A DNA stretch of 64,000 nt from Lentinula raphanica (lineage: Eukaryota > Basidiomycota > Agaricomycetes > Agaricales > Omphalotaceae). A program made the translations under genes and the position numbers. Location of the stretch: the NCBI GenBank assembly GCA_027919835.1, contig JANVFP010000043.1:1-64000 (forward strand), read 5' to 3'. Positions 22,434-35,058 of the stretch are shown here, in pieces (the stretch's first letter is position 1; each line of letters starts with the position of its first letter). The notes below the pieces were generated by a model. That model was not told where the DNA came from and ran no database searches. It was given only the letters and a program-made list of their open reading frames with translations.

Positions 22434-25400
22434 ATGCCATCCACCTGGGAATTTGGTCCTATTTCCGCACCTCGATTCACTTGGGGTGCTGTGCGCGCAG
22501 GGAAAAGCCATCAATGCTCTTTCTGTGGTGTAACACTTCTTACCGGTGAAATGTCGGGCTTTTGTTGTGGTCCTAAGGGAAAATTTGCAGACGCTGTACC
22601 TCCGTTGCCACCTCTCCCTCCTGAATTCAACATCTTCCTCAACGATCGCACTTTTTCATCTCGGTCTCGAATTTTAAACATGATCTTCTCTTTCGCCTCA
22701 CTCCAAACCACTCACGAATTCCCTTCATTCCAAGGCAACACCCCGGCCTTTGTGGCGATCAAGGGACGTGTATACCATCAAGTGCGGCCAGCGCATCCAA
22801 ATTCTGCAGTTCGTTGGCTACTTCATGATGGTTTCCTACCAGATCATTTCCCACATTCTCAATGGGCTTCAACTCTTCCTCCCGAGTGGCTTACCAACGT
22901 TCACTCTGCGTTACAACGTGTTAATCCTATGTTCGCTTCACTGAAGTATATGGGTAATCTACCTCCGTCTGTCTGTCAAACTGTATCTCTCTCCCTTCTC
23001 GATACTGGCGCTTCACCAGAAATTGCAGCGGTCATGAATTACGAGAGCACCAGCAGCCAGCAGGTCCACACCAGAAATCTTATCGTTCTTCGCAAAAATG
23101 ACCATGAACCTATCTCCATTGCAACTACAAGTAAGCTATGGGAACCGCTTGCTTACCCTCTTCTGTACCCACATGCTACATTGGGATGGGGCGTTAGACA
23201 TTCTCCACTGTCATCTGATAATGCTTTGTTGGGTAACGACAACATTGACAACGAAGTCGTGACAACCCAAATGTGGCACTATCGCCGTCTTCTCCTGCAG
23301 GAGCCCAGATTCAGAATGATGGGCCGCGTTGCAAACGAGTGGCTCGTTGATATGTTCAGTCGAGATCTTGAATGTCGGCTCAACTACATCCGCCAAAATC
23401 AGACCCGAATCCGTGAATCAGATGCGGAGCTCATGGGCGAAAGTTCTGTTCCAGGTCGGGAGAATGTTTATCTTCCTGCCTCTTTCCTAGGTTCACAGAA
23501 ATGGGCGCAAAGTCAGATCGCCGACTCTTTAGCCGTGGCAGCCACGTTTGGCCCTCCGACATTTTTCATCACCGCCACTTCCAATCCTGATTGGCCCGAG
23601 ATTAAGTCTCAGCTACGACCTGGCCAAAACTACACAGATGTGCCAGAAGTGGTATGCCGTGTGTTCAAACGCAAACTGTCCTGGCTTCTTCATGCTCTTC
23701 GCTCGTTGTTTCCCAACAGTGGTGGCGTGATCTACATGATTCATTCTGTCGAATTCCAAAAACGCGGTCTCCCTCATGTCCACATCTTGATTAAATATGC
23801 TTCAGATTGCATCACACCAGACGATATCAATTCGATTGTATCTGCTGAACTACCTCACCTCCCGCAAGAACGTGCACTGGTGGAAAAGTTCATGAAGCAT
23901 TCCCACTCCGATACATACTGTATGAGAACTGATAAGACAGGGAAAAGATACTGTCGGTTTTCATACCCTTTCCCTGTGTCTTCGTCCACCTGTATTCGTC
24001 CGGACGGTCGTGTACTATATCGACGGAGGAGCAGTGAGGATAGCAACATCGTCCCTCATTGTTTACCTCTCTTACGGCTCTGGCAAGGCCATTTGAATTG
24101 GGAGGTGGCAAACTCGTCCCATATTTTCCAGTATTTGTTCAAATATATTCACAAAGGTTCGCATTCTGTCTTCACTTATCCACACTCTATTCACATTCAG
24201 TATCTAGGTCCTGACTACACCAAATATCGCCTACATACATCTACGAATGAAGGTGAAGTTATCGATGAGATTGATGATTACTGGAAAGGACGATATCTGG
24301 TCGCTACTGAAGCGGCTTGGAGGATACTAGGGTTTCATGTCTCCAAAAAAGATCCCGCTTGCACAGAACTTCCTATCCATCTTCCTGACTCTATCCATTT
24401 CCATCAGTATCACCGCAAATCTGGTGATTCCAGCACTCTATCTCTCCTCAACCGCTACTTCTACCGACCGTTGGGGGACTATGTCTCGCACGATGGACAA
24501 TGTCTGCCTTTCGCTCAACTTACGTTCTCCGAATATTTCCGATTGTTCCGCCTGGAGAAGTTCAACCTCAACAACGTTGTCAAGCGTGGTCACTATTTCG
24601 AGCAAACCAATCACAATGGCTCTCCACCTAAGATGGTCATCCTTCGCTCCTCACAACATGTCACCCGTCTAACGTCAATTCCTCCTTCGAAGGGTGAACT
24701 TTTCTATTTGCGTGCTCTCCTTCAACACCGTCCTTGCTCTTCATTTGAAGATGCTCGGACGATTGACGGTGTAATATATGGTACTTTCCAAGAAGCTGCA
24801 TCAGCGTTGGGATTATTCGCAGATGAGAACGAATCTCAATTTGCACTATCCGAAGCTATTTCATCCTTGCGAACTCCTCGACAACTACGAACACTCTTCA
24901 TACATTTGCTCGTTAATGACTGTATCCAGTCTCCAATCACGTTATGGCGTCAGTTTCTCCCGGATTTCACATACGACTTCTTCCTCGAGTTCAACCATGC
25001 CATTGATATCGCAGAAGACTTGGCTTTGCAGGAACTCGGCCGTTCTCTAGAAGAGTACGGGAAAACGTTGACTGATTTCGGACTACCTTCTCCACACTCC
25101 TTTAGTAAAGAAGTAGAGCACGAGCTCCTTAAGTGGTCTCCAATGTCGTCTGCTCTACTGGCGACTGCGCGTCTGTCTATTTCTCAGTTCTTGCCTGAAC
25201 AACGCGAGATTTTTGATAACATCATTATGGCGATTCAAAGAAACACACCTTTGCTGTGCTTCATCGATGGCAAAGCAGGACGAGGGAAGACCACCCTTAT
25301 CCGTGCGTTATGCGACTATCTGCGCGCACACCATCGCATTGTTCTTGCCACTGCAACTTCTGCGTTTGCTGCCCAACAGTACCCAGGTGGTCGAACTACT

Positions 25401-26608
25401 CATTCTACATTCAAGGTGACGACTTATAATCAGTGGCGCTTCTGGTTTTGTACTAACTTTGACTCATTGTTTTCCAGGTTCCCGTTAACGAAAACAATGA
25501 ATTGATTGTGTCGCCCATTCAACCTGATCATCCTAGAGCAGACCTCATTAAGTCTAGCGCATGCATCATCTGGGACGAAGCACCCATGGCCAATCAAGCA
25601 GTTCTAGCATGTGTGGATGATACTTGCCGACGAATCACACAGAGCGATGAACCATTCGGTGGTAAGATCGTGATATTACTTGGAGATTTCCGACAGACGT
25701 GCCCTGTTATCAAAGGCGGCAGTAGAGTAAGAGTCGTCCATGCGAGCATACGCAGTTCTCCTCTTTGGCCACATTTCTCCATAGCACGTCTTACACAACC
25801 TATTCGAAATGCGGAGGATCCCGTTTTTGCAGAATTTGTCGACAGCATTGGCGATGGTGCGGGACCACACGTTGCCCTTCCTTTCTTGCAAAAAGTATCC
25901 ACGGAAGATGACTTATGCCAGTTTGTATACCCACGCGATGTCCTGCAAGACCCTGTGCAATGCCTGAACCGCGCTATACTCGCTCCAACAAATGAGCAGG
26001 TCGATAGATATAATGATACCATCATTGCTCAAGTAAAAGGTGAACAGCGTACCTACCTAGGAGCAGACTCTTTGAAGGAGGTAGACGATGTTGGTATCAT
26101 GCCTCCAGATGGTGTTCTCGACTGGGCGAGTAGAACACGACATCCAGGATTCCCACCTCATTCTTTGACTGTGAAAGTCGGTGGAGTATACCGCTTACTT
26201 CGAAATCTATCCATTGATCGAGGTCTAGTAAAAAATGCAAGAATCGTCGTCGTCGATGTTGGTCAACGACTGATCACCACTCGAATATTGAAGAATGTTG
26301 GGGGCGTTGTCGATGCTGATGGCGATGATATCCTCATTCCTCGAATATCTTTTTCGTTATCACTCCCTTCCGGTCATACTCTCCTCCGGCGACAGTTTCC
26401 TTTGGCACCAGCATACGCAACGACCTTCAACAGCTGTCAGGGTCTAACATTGGATGTCATTGGGATCGACCTCACTAAGCCAGTGTTCTCCCATGGACAG
26501 CTGTACACAGCTCTCTCTCGTGTCCGCCACCGTTCGCATGCGCGCGTTCGAATGCCTGCTGGTGCGGAGGAGGTTCTCAATGTTACATATCATGAAATCT
26601 TACTATAA
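22434..26608 (+). CDS. Helitron Rep-Pif1 helicase (RepHel)
   Basis: Two exons (22434-25415 and 25478-26608), joined in phase 0 across a 62 nt intron, give about 1370 residues. The order is: an N-terminal zinc-finger-like segment (CSFCGVTLLTGEMSGFCC, residues about 24-45); the Helitron-like region; the HUH nickase motif GLPHVHILI near residue 445; the tyrosine motif YLFKYIHKG near 566; then the Pif1-type helicase. The helicase has Walker A GKAGRGKTT near 945, Walker B IIWDEAP at 25569-25589, GDFRQTCPVI, and the late motifs FNSCQGLTLDVIGIDL and QLYTALSRV. Known role: nicking and rolling-circle transposition. No stop or frameshift is seen, so this copy could still be active. The ATG chosen is the first in frame and precedes the zinc finger. 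Confidence 0.93.
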
Positions 26609-27973
26609 TATTTTCGCATGTGCATTTGTAGATTAACATTAACGTGTTGTGTTCGACGTCTGTATTGTCCTCTTTAATGATAATGTGAACAAACTGCACG
26701 TAGTGCTCACCTGCTGGTAACCTGAACCAAGCCGTCATAGCCTGCGGTCGTGTTCAATTTCGATTCCGGACAGTTGACATTGGCCAGACACCCTGGATAG
26801 AGCGCGCAAAAGCCTGAAAACTGCTAGCACTTTCACTACGACGTCGACTGTTTGAGCTGTTCTTTTAACGGGCGGGGAATTTTTGGTGCAGATGTCGTAT
26901 TTCCGAGTCTCCCAACGTTCTTATTTCTACACTTTCAACTGTACAGTGTATTATGTAACCGCTTCACACGAGTCTGCGTGGCGCCGCCGAAGCGAAGCGC
27001 AGGCACTAACTTGTTGTATATTGATTGAACAGGCGATAAAGATTGGAGTGGATAGAAGTCCAGACACATACATAGAGCAGGTCTTTCTAGCAGGTAGACG
27101 GATGGTTATCATTGAAGATTGATTAAAACAAGGAAGATGAATGATCAGGGGATGTGGAAGTGACATGGAGATTTGGAGGCCAAAGGAATCAGGCGATATA
27201 CTGTCCCATTTCGATCAGTTCGGCAGGGGGTGTGACCTGTGACAGACCTGCCGAAATTTTATTTTCAGCAGGGCTGTTGTTCATCTGTGACCTTACGGAA
27301 AATTTTCGGCAGGTCAAGGCCATTTTCGGCCTACGGGCGACATTTTTGTCCAGCATGGGAATTTTTTTTCGGCAGGAGCTGTAGGGACCTGTGACATCTG
27401 TGACATTTCAGCAAAATTTTGACTCCTGTGACCCGTGACTGCCGAAGTGATTGAAATGGGACAGTATGCGCAAATTTTGACGATACTCAAAAGCAAAATA
27501 GAGAGAAGGAGGATTTTCAAGGTCACCAGCAATTGCTAATCCTGTTTGGTGAATGAGCAGGAGGAATAATGTAGAAACGAGAGGGGAAAACTCACCTGTT
27601 TGAACACTATGGCAGTCTGCTAACATCTGCCAAACTTCAAAGTACATAGAACTCAAAAATTCACGTATTCACACCGTTGAAAACCAAGCATAACAGTATT
27701 CATAGATACGACGAAGACATATGAAGAGCTTTGAGACGAAAAGAGAAGAATTAGAAGAGAAAGAACGCATTTGATTTACGTGAATTCACAAAATCTATTT
27801 TCCTTTGCCGTGCAAAATACAAACAAGTACAAACACAGACCACACTCTACGGTCCTCACATGAAACCACTTGCTTCGCTTCGCTCGCAATAATACAGAGA
27901 TAGGAAAATACATGATTTGCTCTAGATATCGTACACAGATACATTCATCTGCTGTCCTCAGAAACGCTTACCC
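26609..27973. other. Intergenic with a MITE
   Basis: Between the Helitron helicase and the kinase gene. It holds the MITE at 27201-27464 and a GC-rich segment at 26970-27009 that might be the Helitron end. Otherwise nothing recognised. Confidence 0.5.
27201..27464. mobile_element. 264 bp MITE, TA-flanked
   Basis: Terminal inverted repeats of about 27 bp start CTGTCCCATTTC and match with two mismatches (CGATCAGTTCGGCAG versus CAATCACTTCGGCAG). The element is flanked by TA on both sides (27199-27200 and 27465-27466), consistent with a Tc1/mariner-type target duplication. Inside, words such as TTCGGCAGG and CTGTGAC recur on both strands. There is no coding capacity. Confidence 0.7.
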
Positions 27974-30010
27974 TCAAGACCAATCCATCCTCTGTATAAC
28001 CTCATGAATCTTCGGTCTTTCGCTCGCATTTGTCTTCCAACAATCTTCCAATAACTTCCAAAGCTGGTCATCAAGGCCCCTCTGCTGAACCCTTGGCTCA
28101 CAAGGCCGCTCAGGAAGTTCACCCTTTTCGCGCCGAATTACCACTTCCGTTGTGTGTTTGATCTTGTGGTACGGTTGTTGGTGGGTCAATAGCTGGCACA
28201 CGTTTTGTTCTTCAGATTGTGTAAAAATGTGAAGGGAGTGATGGAGACTTACTTCGAGGATGGTCATGCCCAACGCGTACACATCCGACCGAGTAGATAA
28301 GACGCCTTGTCCTTTGCATACCTCAGGTGCGAACCAGCGATATGAGTCGGATACTCCTCGACTTTGAGTAAACGGTATTCCGGTAATGTCCTCAACGATC
28401 TGAACAGTAAAGTGATGAGCGATATAGGAAAACCAGTTGGAAAGATGTGTCGTCACTCGAGATAAACCGAAATCAGCTAAGAGAGGTTCGAATTTGGGAC
28501 TGATCATGATATTACTCTGCAATAGCTTGACTTGAGCGAGATAAAGCAAGAGTATGAACAAGGATAACTTACAGCTTTGATATCGCCATGAATTATGTTC
28601 ATATCGTGTAGTACTTGAACACCAACAGCAATGTGCTTGAACTAAACGGAGTCAACAAGGTACCTCCTACACTGTTAGGTAAAGTATTCACCATTCTTCG
28701 ATAATCGATAAACCCGGCATCATATTTCTTCACAAAATGCAAAGCCGTCCCATTTGACTGCCATGGACTGACCATATAGCTACACGATAGGAGTCAAGAG
28801 CAGGCAAAAAGAACCAGACATGAAGAAGCTTACGGAAATGGCCCATCTGTCTGACAAAACCCATAGAATGGAAGAATGTGTCTCCCTCTGTCCTTTATCC
28901 ACAGATCGTTCCAAACCTTGACTTCCCTCATGAATCGTCGTTTACTGGCCTCGTTCGAATTGACAGCTCTAACGACTTTGATGGCTACGTCCTCGCGGTT
29001 GAGATAGCGGCCTTTGTATATGTCCATCGCAGCGGTTCCGCTGACTGGAAAATTTCCTTCACGAACGACTTCTCCGGATTGCAAGTTCATGTTGGGTAAC
29101 AGATTATCGGATATTTGCTGTAATTCGTAAAGGTTGGAAGCGAGGCCGTTGTGTGTCCTGTCGGCTATGTTCTTATTTTCCTGGAGAGCCTAGAGGGATT
29201 GATCAGTAAGTACAACAGCAACTTGAACGAACGTCATGGTTCACGTACTGATTGGAGCAAAGCCATCATTTCTCTCAACATGCTGTTGTTGTCAACGGTT
29301 GTGGTTTGGATAAAATTCTGTGATTCTTTGACATCGGAAAGGAGGGCGACGACTTCCTGGTGGTCCAAGGTGGAATTGGCTGCAAACTCTTCTTGCCAGT
29401 GATGTATCTCAGTATGAGAAATAACCTGATTATTCCGGATCAGCCATCGCCAACCCATGAGACGTTTCTTCAAAAGGGATGATCACCTGAAAGTGCGTCA
29501 AACAATCTGTTATACCTTCGTGGCACTTTTTGATATCCTCCTTGATCTGATTCTGTTGTAGAAATGAATTGATCCGTCCTAGATTGACCCATACTTCCAT
29601 CTTGTCTTTGACTTTAGCAAGAGTGCTACGGAGTCCTGATGAGTATCGGTTCTACACAGGGTAGTTTGGAGTATTGGCATACTCTTGAATCATTTCGAAA
29701 GCATCGTTCATCATGGCATTCTCCACGGCACTGCTTTCTTTCGCAGCTTGTAGGAGGGTATGACATCGATCTCTCAGTTGACGCGCTTCACGTCTATGAA
29801 AACCAAACGGATGGAACCTGAGATTAGGCTGGGGTTGTAGGACATCACTCGCACTCACTTGTTGGCGATAACATTCTCCGTGAGCTCCATAATAGCGCAG
29901 AGCATGCCGGCTGCTGCATAAAGTCCTGGTACAGGTGCGAAAGCAGCGACAACTTCAGCGGCGGATTTGCCTAGGGAAAGGATGACTTCGGTTCTGTAGT
30001 ATGGAGACAT
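27974..30010 (-). CDS. Protein kinase (TKL-like) with helical, MLKL/HeLo-like N-terminus
   Basis: The minus-strand, multi-exon gene starts at ATG 30010 and ends at TGA 27974-27976. The N-terminal region (PVPGLYAAAGMLCAIMELT, then ARQLRDRCHTLLQAAKE) has the amphipathic helical pattern of the MLKL-type or HeLo-like N-terminal domains found before basidiomycete kinases. A coiled-coil middle follows (IKEDIKKCHEGITDCL, DVKESQNFIQTTTVDN). The kinase domain has the glycine-loop region, the lysine strand VAIKVV, a catalytic loop IIHGDIKASNIMI (HGD instead of HRD), LLADFGLSRI (DFG present), and the APE-like region RWFAPEVCKG followed by DVYALGMTILE. Catalysis therefore looks possible. Proposed role: signalling, perhaps linked to regulated cell death as for MLKL; that link is inference. 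Exon limits in the middle are approximate. It is divergent from the LRG1-like gene. Confidence 0.82.
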
Positions 30011-30340
30011 TGCTTGAGGGCAGAGACGTGGAAGAAAGGAGAGCAGAGTAGGGCGCTTTCTGAGGAGCTGACATTTTTATAAGCTATAGCTTCATTAAAT
30101 GTGATAGCCTTTGGCATCGTGTAGAAGTAGAAAGCTGTTGAGCACACGCGATGCTTGGCGATGCACTCATGCAGTGAATTAAGATTGGGCGCTTGATAGG
30201 CGCTTATTCGTAGCTCGTGACAATATGTGACAGTGTTACAGAAGAGTAACGGAGCTACGTGACAATCGTACCCTATTCATTTGTTCTCTACTTACGACGT
30301 CTGGAAACGCTGAGCGCCCTGGCTGGATTGATATTGAACG
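30011..30340. promoter_or_regulatory. Shared divergent promoter region, kinase / LRG1-type gene
   Basis: 330 bp separate the two start codons, so both promoters must lie here. No particular binding site was recognised. Confidence 0.6.
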
Positions 30341-33300
30341 ATGAACAATACGGGGACTCCCCCTCCACGACTTCTCCCAAACCCAATGAGTCCAACTGGT
30401 CCACCTCTTCATATCGCTGTCGACGATTCCTTTCGTTCGCAGAGGCCCTCTCCTACAAGTCCTTACTCTGCACCTCCATCTAGCTCCGCTAAACTCCCAG
30501 AAAGGAGCTCAAATCAAATAACAAGAGCTTCGACAACTGGTTCAGCTGACCAGGATCCAAATGTTCCAACTGGCTCTTACGGTATGCCTTTGGTTCGCAG
30601 TGAAGATCTGAACCACGGAATGCCTTCTCCTCGACCACAACCTGCTTATTACTCTAATTCCGGCTCCAACTCAAGATCTTCTACTCCTGCGTTCAACAGT
30701 AGTCCAAATCCATCCTCCGAATCCAGTAAACGACGCAGTACTGCTTCCCTCAGCTCTACATCCTCCGCTTCGTCCTTGAGTGGAAAACCACCACCGACGA
30801 CAACCTCAACTCAGAATAGCTTAGCTTCTGCGTAAGCTGTCGCTCTTCGTTACTCAGCGTGCATCTCATCATCTGTTTCAGCTCTTGTTCATCATGTGGG
30901 AAGGCCATGCAGGGCCCGTTTGTCCGGGCTTTGGGGACAGTATTCCATCTCAATTGTTTCAAATGTCTAGTTAGTCCTTTTATTTTTGGAACCCGTATAT
31001 CCCTCACTGAACTTTGCTTTTGCAACTTTAGGATTGCGGAGATGTCGTCGCATCCAAGTTCTTTCCCATTGACGGTCCTGATGGTAAACAACAGCCTCTT
31101 TGCGAGCGCGACTACTTCAGACGGTTGAATCTCATTTGTGCAAAGTGTGGGATGGCTTTGAGAGGCAGTTACATCACGGCGTGCAGTGAGTTGTGTCACA
31201 TTCTGAGGCTTGCTACATATCACTGACAGATTGGATTTCATTTCTTTGTTGTCTCTGTCTTCTTTGCCACAATCTCTGCAGATAAGAAATACCATGTCGA
31301 ACACTTCACCTGCTCGTTATGTCCAACTCTTTTTGGTCCTCAAGATTCCTACTACGAACACGATGGCGATGTTTACTGCCATTTCCATTACTCTTCCCGA
31401 TTTGCAACTAAATGTGCCGGCTGCTCTACTGCCATTCTCAAGCAATTCGTTGAAATCAACAGAAACATGCGGGACGAATGCTGGCATCCTGAATGCTATA
31501 TGATAAACAAGTTTTGGAACGTGAAAGTCGTTTCCAGGCGACCGATGAGCATTGAGGGAGAACCAGAGGAACCAGAGTATATGGAAGAGGAACGGAGGGA
31601 GACACCTGCATCTCTGAAAGAAAAACAGGTTCGTATGGAACAGCAGGTTTACCGGATATGGACGTGCGTAGATTAACATCGTTTCGATTTGAAATTGGCA
31701 ACTCAATACGTCCTGAACAGCGTCCTATCAGCATTCGAAGAATCAAGTGCAGCGTGCATCTCCGACATGCTTCGGCAAGTGAGCAACGGCCAATACCTTG
31801 ATGCTATACGGATGGCAGAAAAATTCATCTTACACGTAGAGGTCCTATTCGCCTCGATCGATGATCTCGAATTCCAGTTCGCGAGGCTTAACATGAAGGG
31901 TAAGTGAATCTCCATTGTGAGAAAACCAGCGATCAATGAAGTACCCCATCCCTCCCAGGCATGTCTCATGTCCGAGAGGCTCGTATGCTCTGTCGCAAGA
32001 CCGTCGAGCTCTTCACATTGCTCTCGCATACTCAGGAATCTGGCTCTCGCAGGATGGGCATGACTCAAGACTTGCTCGCTTTGGTTACGGGTCTTGCTCA
32101 CTATCTCAAAATCCTCATTCGAATCGCTCTTACTGGCGCGCTTAAACTTGAACGCGAGGCTCCCGGGCATGTCGGCAACTCGAGTGGTGCGATTTTACGA
32201 CAAGGCGAGGCGATGGCTGGATTCCTCGATAAACTTCACCTCTTGGCGGTACAGGGTGGAAACCCTTCTGCACGAAGGATGATAAAAGGTCATAACGGGG
32301 AAGTGGTCCCAACCGGGACTGGAAACCTGGGTACTCAGGGCGTCACTTACGGTTTCCGAAGTCTGGCACCAGAAAATGCAGGCGAATCACCGTTCAGCTC
32401 GTCAGGATTATCAGGCACAGAAGGTACCGGCCAGCTATCATCTAGTCATCCACCCAGTGATCTTTGCGTCAAATGTGGGAATACTGTCGAGGAAGATTGT
32501 GTGAGACTTGGGACATATCAGAGATGGCATTCAAAATGTGTTGGTTGCAAAATATGCGGCAAGATTGCAGAGGTTCCTTCGCCCGTGGTGGCTAAAGATA
32601 AGGAGAGAGATGCGTCCGCAGATGGTAATTCATCAGGCCAGCCTCCAAAACTGACAACAGCCCGCCGTCCCCTGCCAATGTTGGATTATTTGTGTATGAG
32701 GTGGATTCGATGAAAGAGACCGCATCGTTTGGGTCGGTTCCAACCGTGATACTATGCACCGAGCACGCGCATGCTGGATGCCGAGGAGGGTTCAAAGCCG
32801 TTCAAAGGCTGGAGCAATATGCATTTCTCCTGAACGTTGCTTTGCGAAGGTTATACCTGCTGCTACGGAAGCAGGGAGTCGTGCCTTTGTCTCCTGGTGA
32901 GTCTTTTGTGCCCAGCTTACATTCATGTTCTGATACATCCCCAGCGCCCGCTTCTACCTCTGCTCAAGACCAATCTGCTGAGACCGACCCATACCGAAAC
33001 TCCGCCGACATCATGCGCATGAAGCAAGTGCATCTTGATCGCAAATTATCTGCGACTGCCAGACTTCCGAAACGGTCCACGATTGTTGAAAGCCCTGCAG
33101 GCCGTAGCGTACATCCCTCCAACGTCCTCCAGTCCCAAAGGTCCCAAGAAGCCACTCAACCGAATGTCCCTCACCATCATCATCACCCGCACCACCATCA
33201 TGAAGAATTACAAGCTACTCCTGGACCACAAACCAAGTCGCCAAGTATACCGCCTCCACTCACACCGGGATACGTCCAACAGCAACAGCAGTCTGGACGG

Positions 33301-35058
33301 CCGAATGTGCATCTGGATACACATGACGGTCAAAGTCATCTGATACGGCCTGCTTTCGCGAGGAATAACACCGAGGTGAAAATCATCGATGAGAGTCAGC
33401 CTAGTTCCCCAGCAGTAGGACAGGAGGACCGACAGGAGATGCTCAACATACCGCCAGCTGAAGATAGCATCACCCTGGCCGATATCGGTCCTCTCATTGA
33501 AGCGGCTCAAGCTAGGGAACAACAGCGTTCTCTACCTCGGTTGAACTCCATTCCGTATATCGCCGAGCTCAGTGCACTTGAGCTGGCGATCATCAAGTAC
33601 TCTGCTGTTCTTGTCCTCATCAAGTCACCTCTGAAAGACCAGATAGACTTGGAGGAGTTGTTGGAGATGGTGGAAGCGAAGAAAACCAACTGGTGGAAAA
33701 ACTTTTTGGGCAGGGGCGATAAGAAGAATCAGAAGAAGAAAACTGGTACGCATTTGTCATTAAACTCAAACTCAAATACACCATGTTCCTCATTACGGCC
33801 ATACTACAGGCACGTTTGGTGTTTATCTCGAAATGCTAGTGGCTCAAGAAGGGGTTGACTCTCTTCTTGGTGCTTCTCGGGCGACATTGAGAGTGCCTAG
33901 CTTTGTGGACGACGTCATTTCCGCAATGCGACAAATGGGTAAGTCGAGTCTTTTGTTCTCAGAATATTTCCAAGCTAAAATGTTCAACGTTAAGATATGT
34001 CTGTCGAGGGCATCTTCCGCAAAAATGGCAATATTCGGCGGTTAGGCCAACTCACGGAGGCAATCGACCGAGATCCACTCTCTGTCGATCTTAGCCAGGA
34101 TAATGCTGTTCAGCTTGCAGCCTTGCTAAAGAAATTCTTACGAGAATTGCCAGAACCGTTGATGACGTTTAAGTTATATAAGTTATGGGTTGGAGCACAA
34201 GGTTCGTGGAAGCCTGCCTTAGCTGAAGTTAATTTTGAACAAGTTCCGATAGCACTCAAGAACGATGACGAACGCAAGAGGCTACTGCATATGATATCCA
34301 TCATCATGCCCAAGGCTCACCGAGACACGATGGAGATTCTGTTCGTGTTCCTCAAGTGGGTAGCCTCGTTCGCTCATATGGACGAGGTAACGGGCAGCAA
34401 AATGGACTTGGGAAATCTGGCAACCGTGATATGTCCCAGTATCCTCTACCCGCGGCACGGTACGGTTCGAGACGAAAGCTTCAAGGCGATCGGAGTGGTG
34501 ACCACCTTGCTGGAAAACCAAGATGAATTCTTCGCCGTACCGGAGGAGTTCTTACCAATATTACACGACCAGGAATATTTCGTGAACTCCTTGGAACTCA
34601 ATGGCAAGGATTTCATGAAAAAGTGCGACACTTACCAGAAGGTGAAAGCTGTGAATGGTCGGTTACCGACGCCCGGACCATATAACGGCCCTAATGGCAG
34701 CACTCCTCGCGTCGGACCCGGATCTGGCCCCATTAACTCCCCAATAGTACCACCAGAACGTCCGCCGCCGCCACCGGCTGCTCAACGACCTTACGGCGTA
34801 TCCCAGCCAATACCATCATATCCCTCCGCATCTTCACAGCATGGCCATATTGGAAACATGAATACCCCACGAACGCCTCAACCCGAAGAATGGACTTTAC
34901 AGCGAGCGCCCGTCACTCCTAATGGTCCATTAACCCCCTCACGACCTTCCTCGTATGTGCAGCCTCGGGCGAGCGGCGAGTTCCTTGTTAATCCCCACCC
35001 AAATAATTACACACCAACTCCGAACGGGTATCAGCCAGCCCGCCAGCGGACAGGGTAA
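30341..35058 (+). CDS. LRG1: LIM-domain Rho GTPase-activating protein (LRG1-type)
   Basis: Starts at ATG 30341 with a Ser/Pro-rich disordered region. After a short intron (30832-30881) come the LIM domains: CSSCGKAMQGPFVRALG through CERDYF, then CAKCGMALRGSYITAC and CSLCPTLFG through CHFHY, a third Cys/His set ending in CWHPECY, and a later CVKCGNTVEEDC...CVGCKICGK unit. A helical middle region and a poly-His stretch (33172-33204) follow. The RhoGAP domain includes GIFRKNGNIRRL with the arginine finger, LAALLKKFLRELPEPLM, and the NLATVICPSIL block. The tail is Pro-rich, ending at 35058. Known role: stimulates GTP hydrolysis by Rho1-type GTPases and so controls cell-wall synthesis and polarity. 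The gene looks complete; small exon limits between 30960 and 34000 were not all fixed. Confidence 0.9.
33172..33204 (+). repeat. Histidine-codon run in the LRG1-type gene
   Basis: A CAT/CAC-rich tract encoding a run of histidines interrupted by Pro, in the disordered linker ahead of the RhoGAP domain. Confidence 0.6.

Larger units (their letters stand above)
19671..26608 (+). mobile_element. Helitron 1: two accessory genes plus Rep-helicase
   Basis: Three same-strand genes in series (19671-21197, 21539-22244, 22434-26608) end with an intact Rep/Pif1 helicase, the defining Helitron enzyme. The limits given are those of the coding block only. I could not fix the TC start or the hairpin-CTRR end. 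CTAA at 27006-27009, preceded by a GC-rich imperfect hairpin, is a weak candidate because the next base is C and not the expected T. Confidence 0.75.

Noticed and set aside
26970..27009. GC-rich hairpin plus CTAA as the 3' end of Helitron 1
   Set aside because: The stem is short and imperfect, and the following base is C where Helitrons normally insert before T; kept only as a weak candidate.
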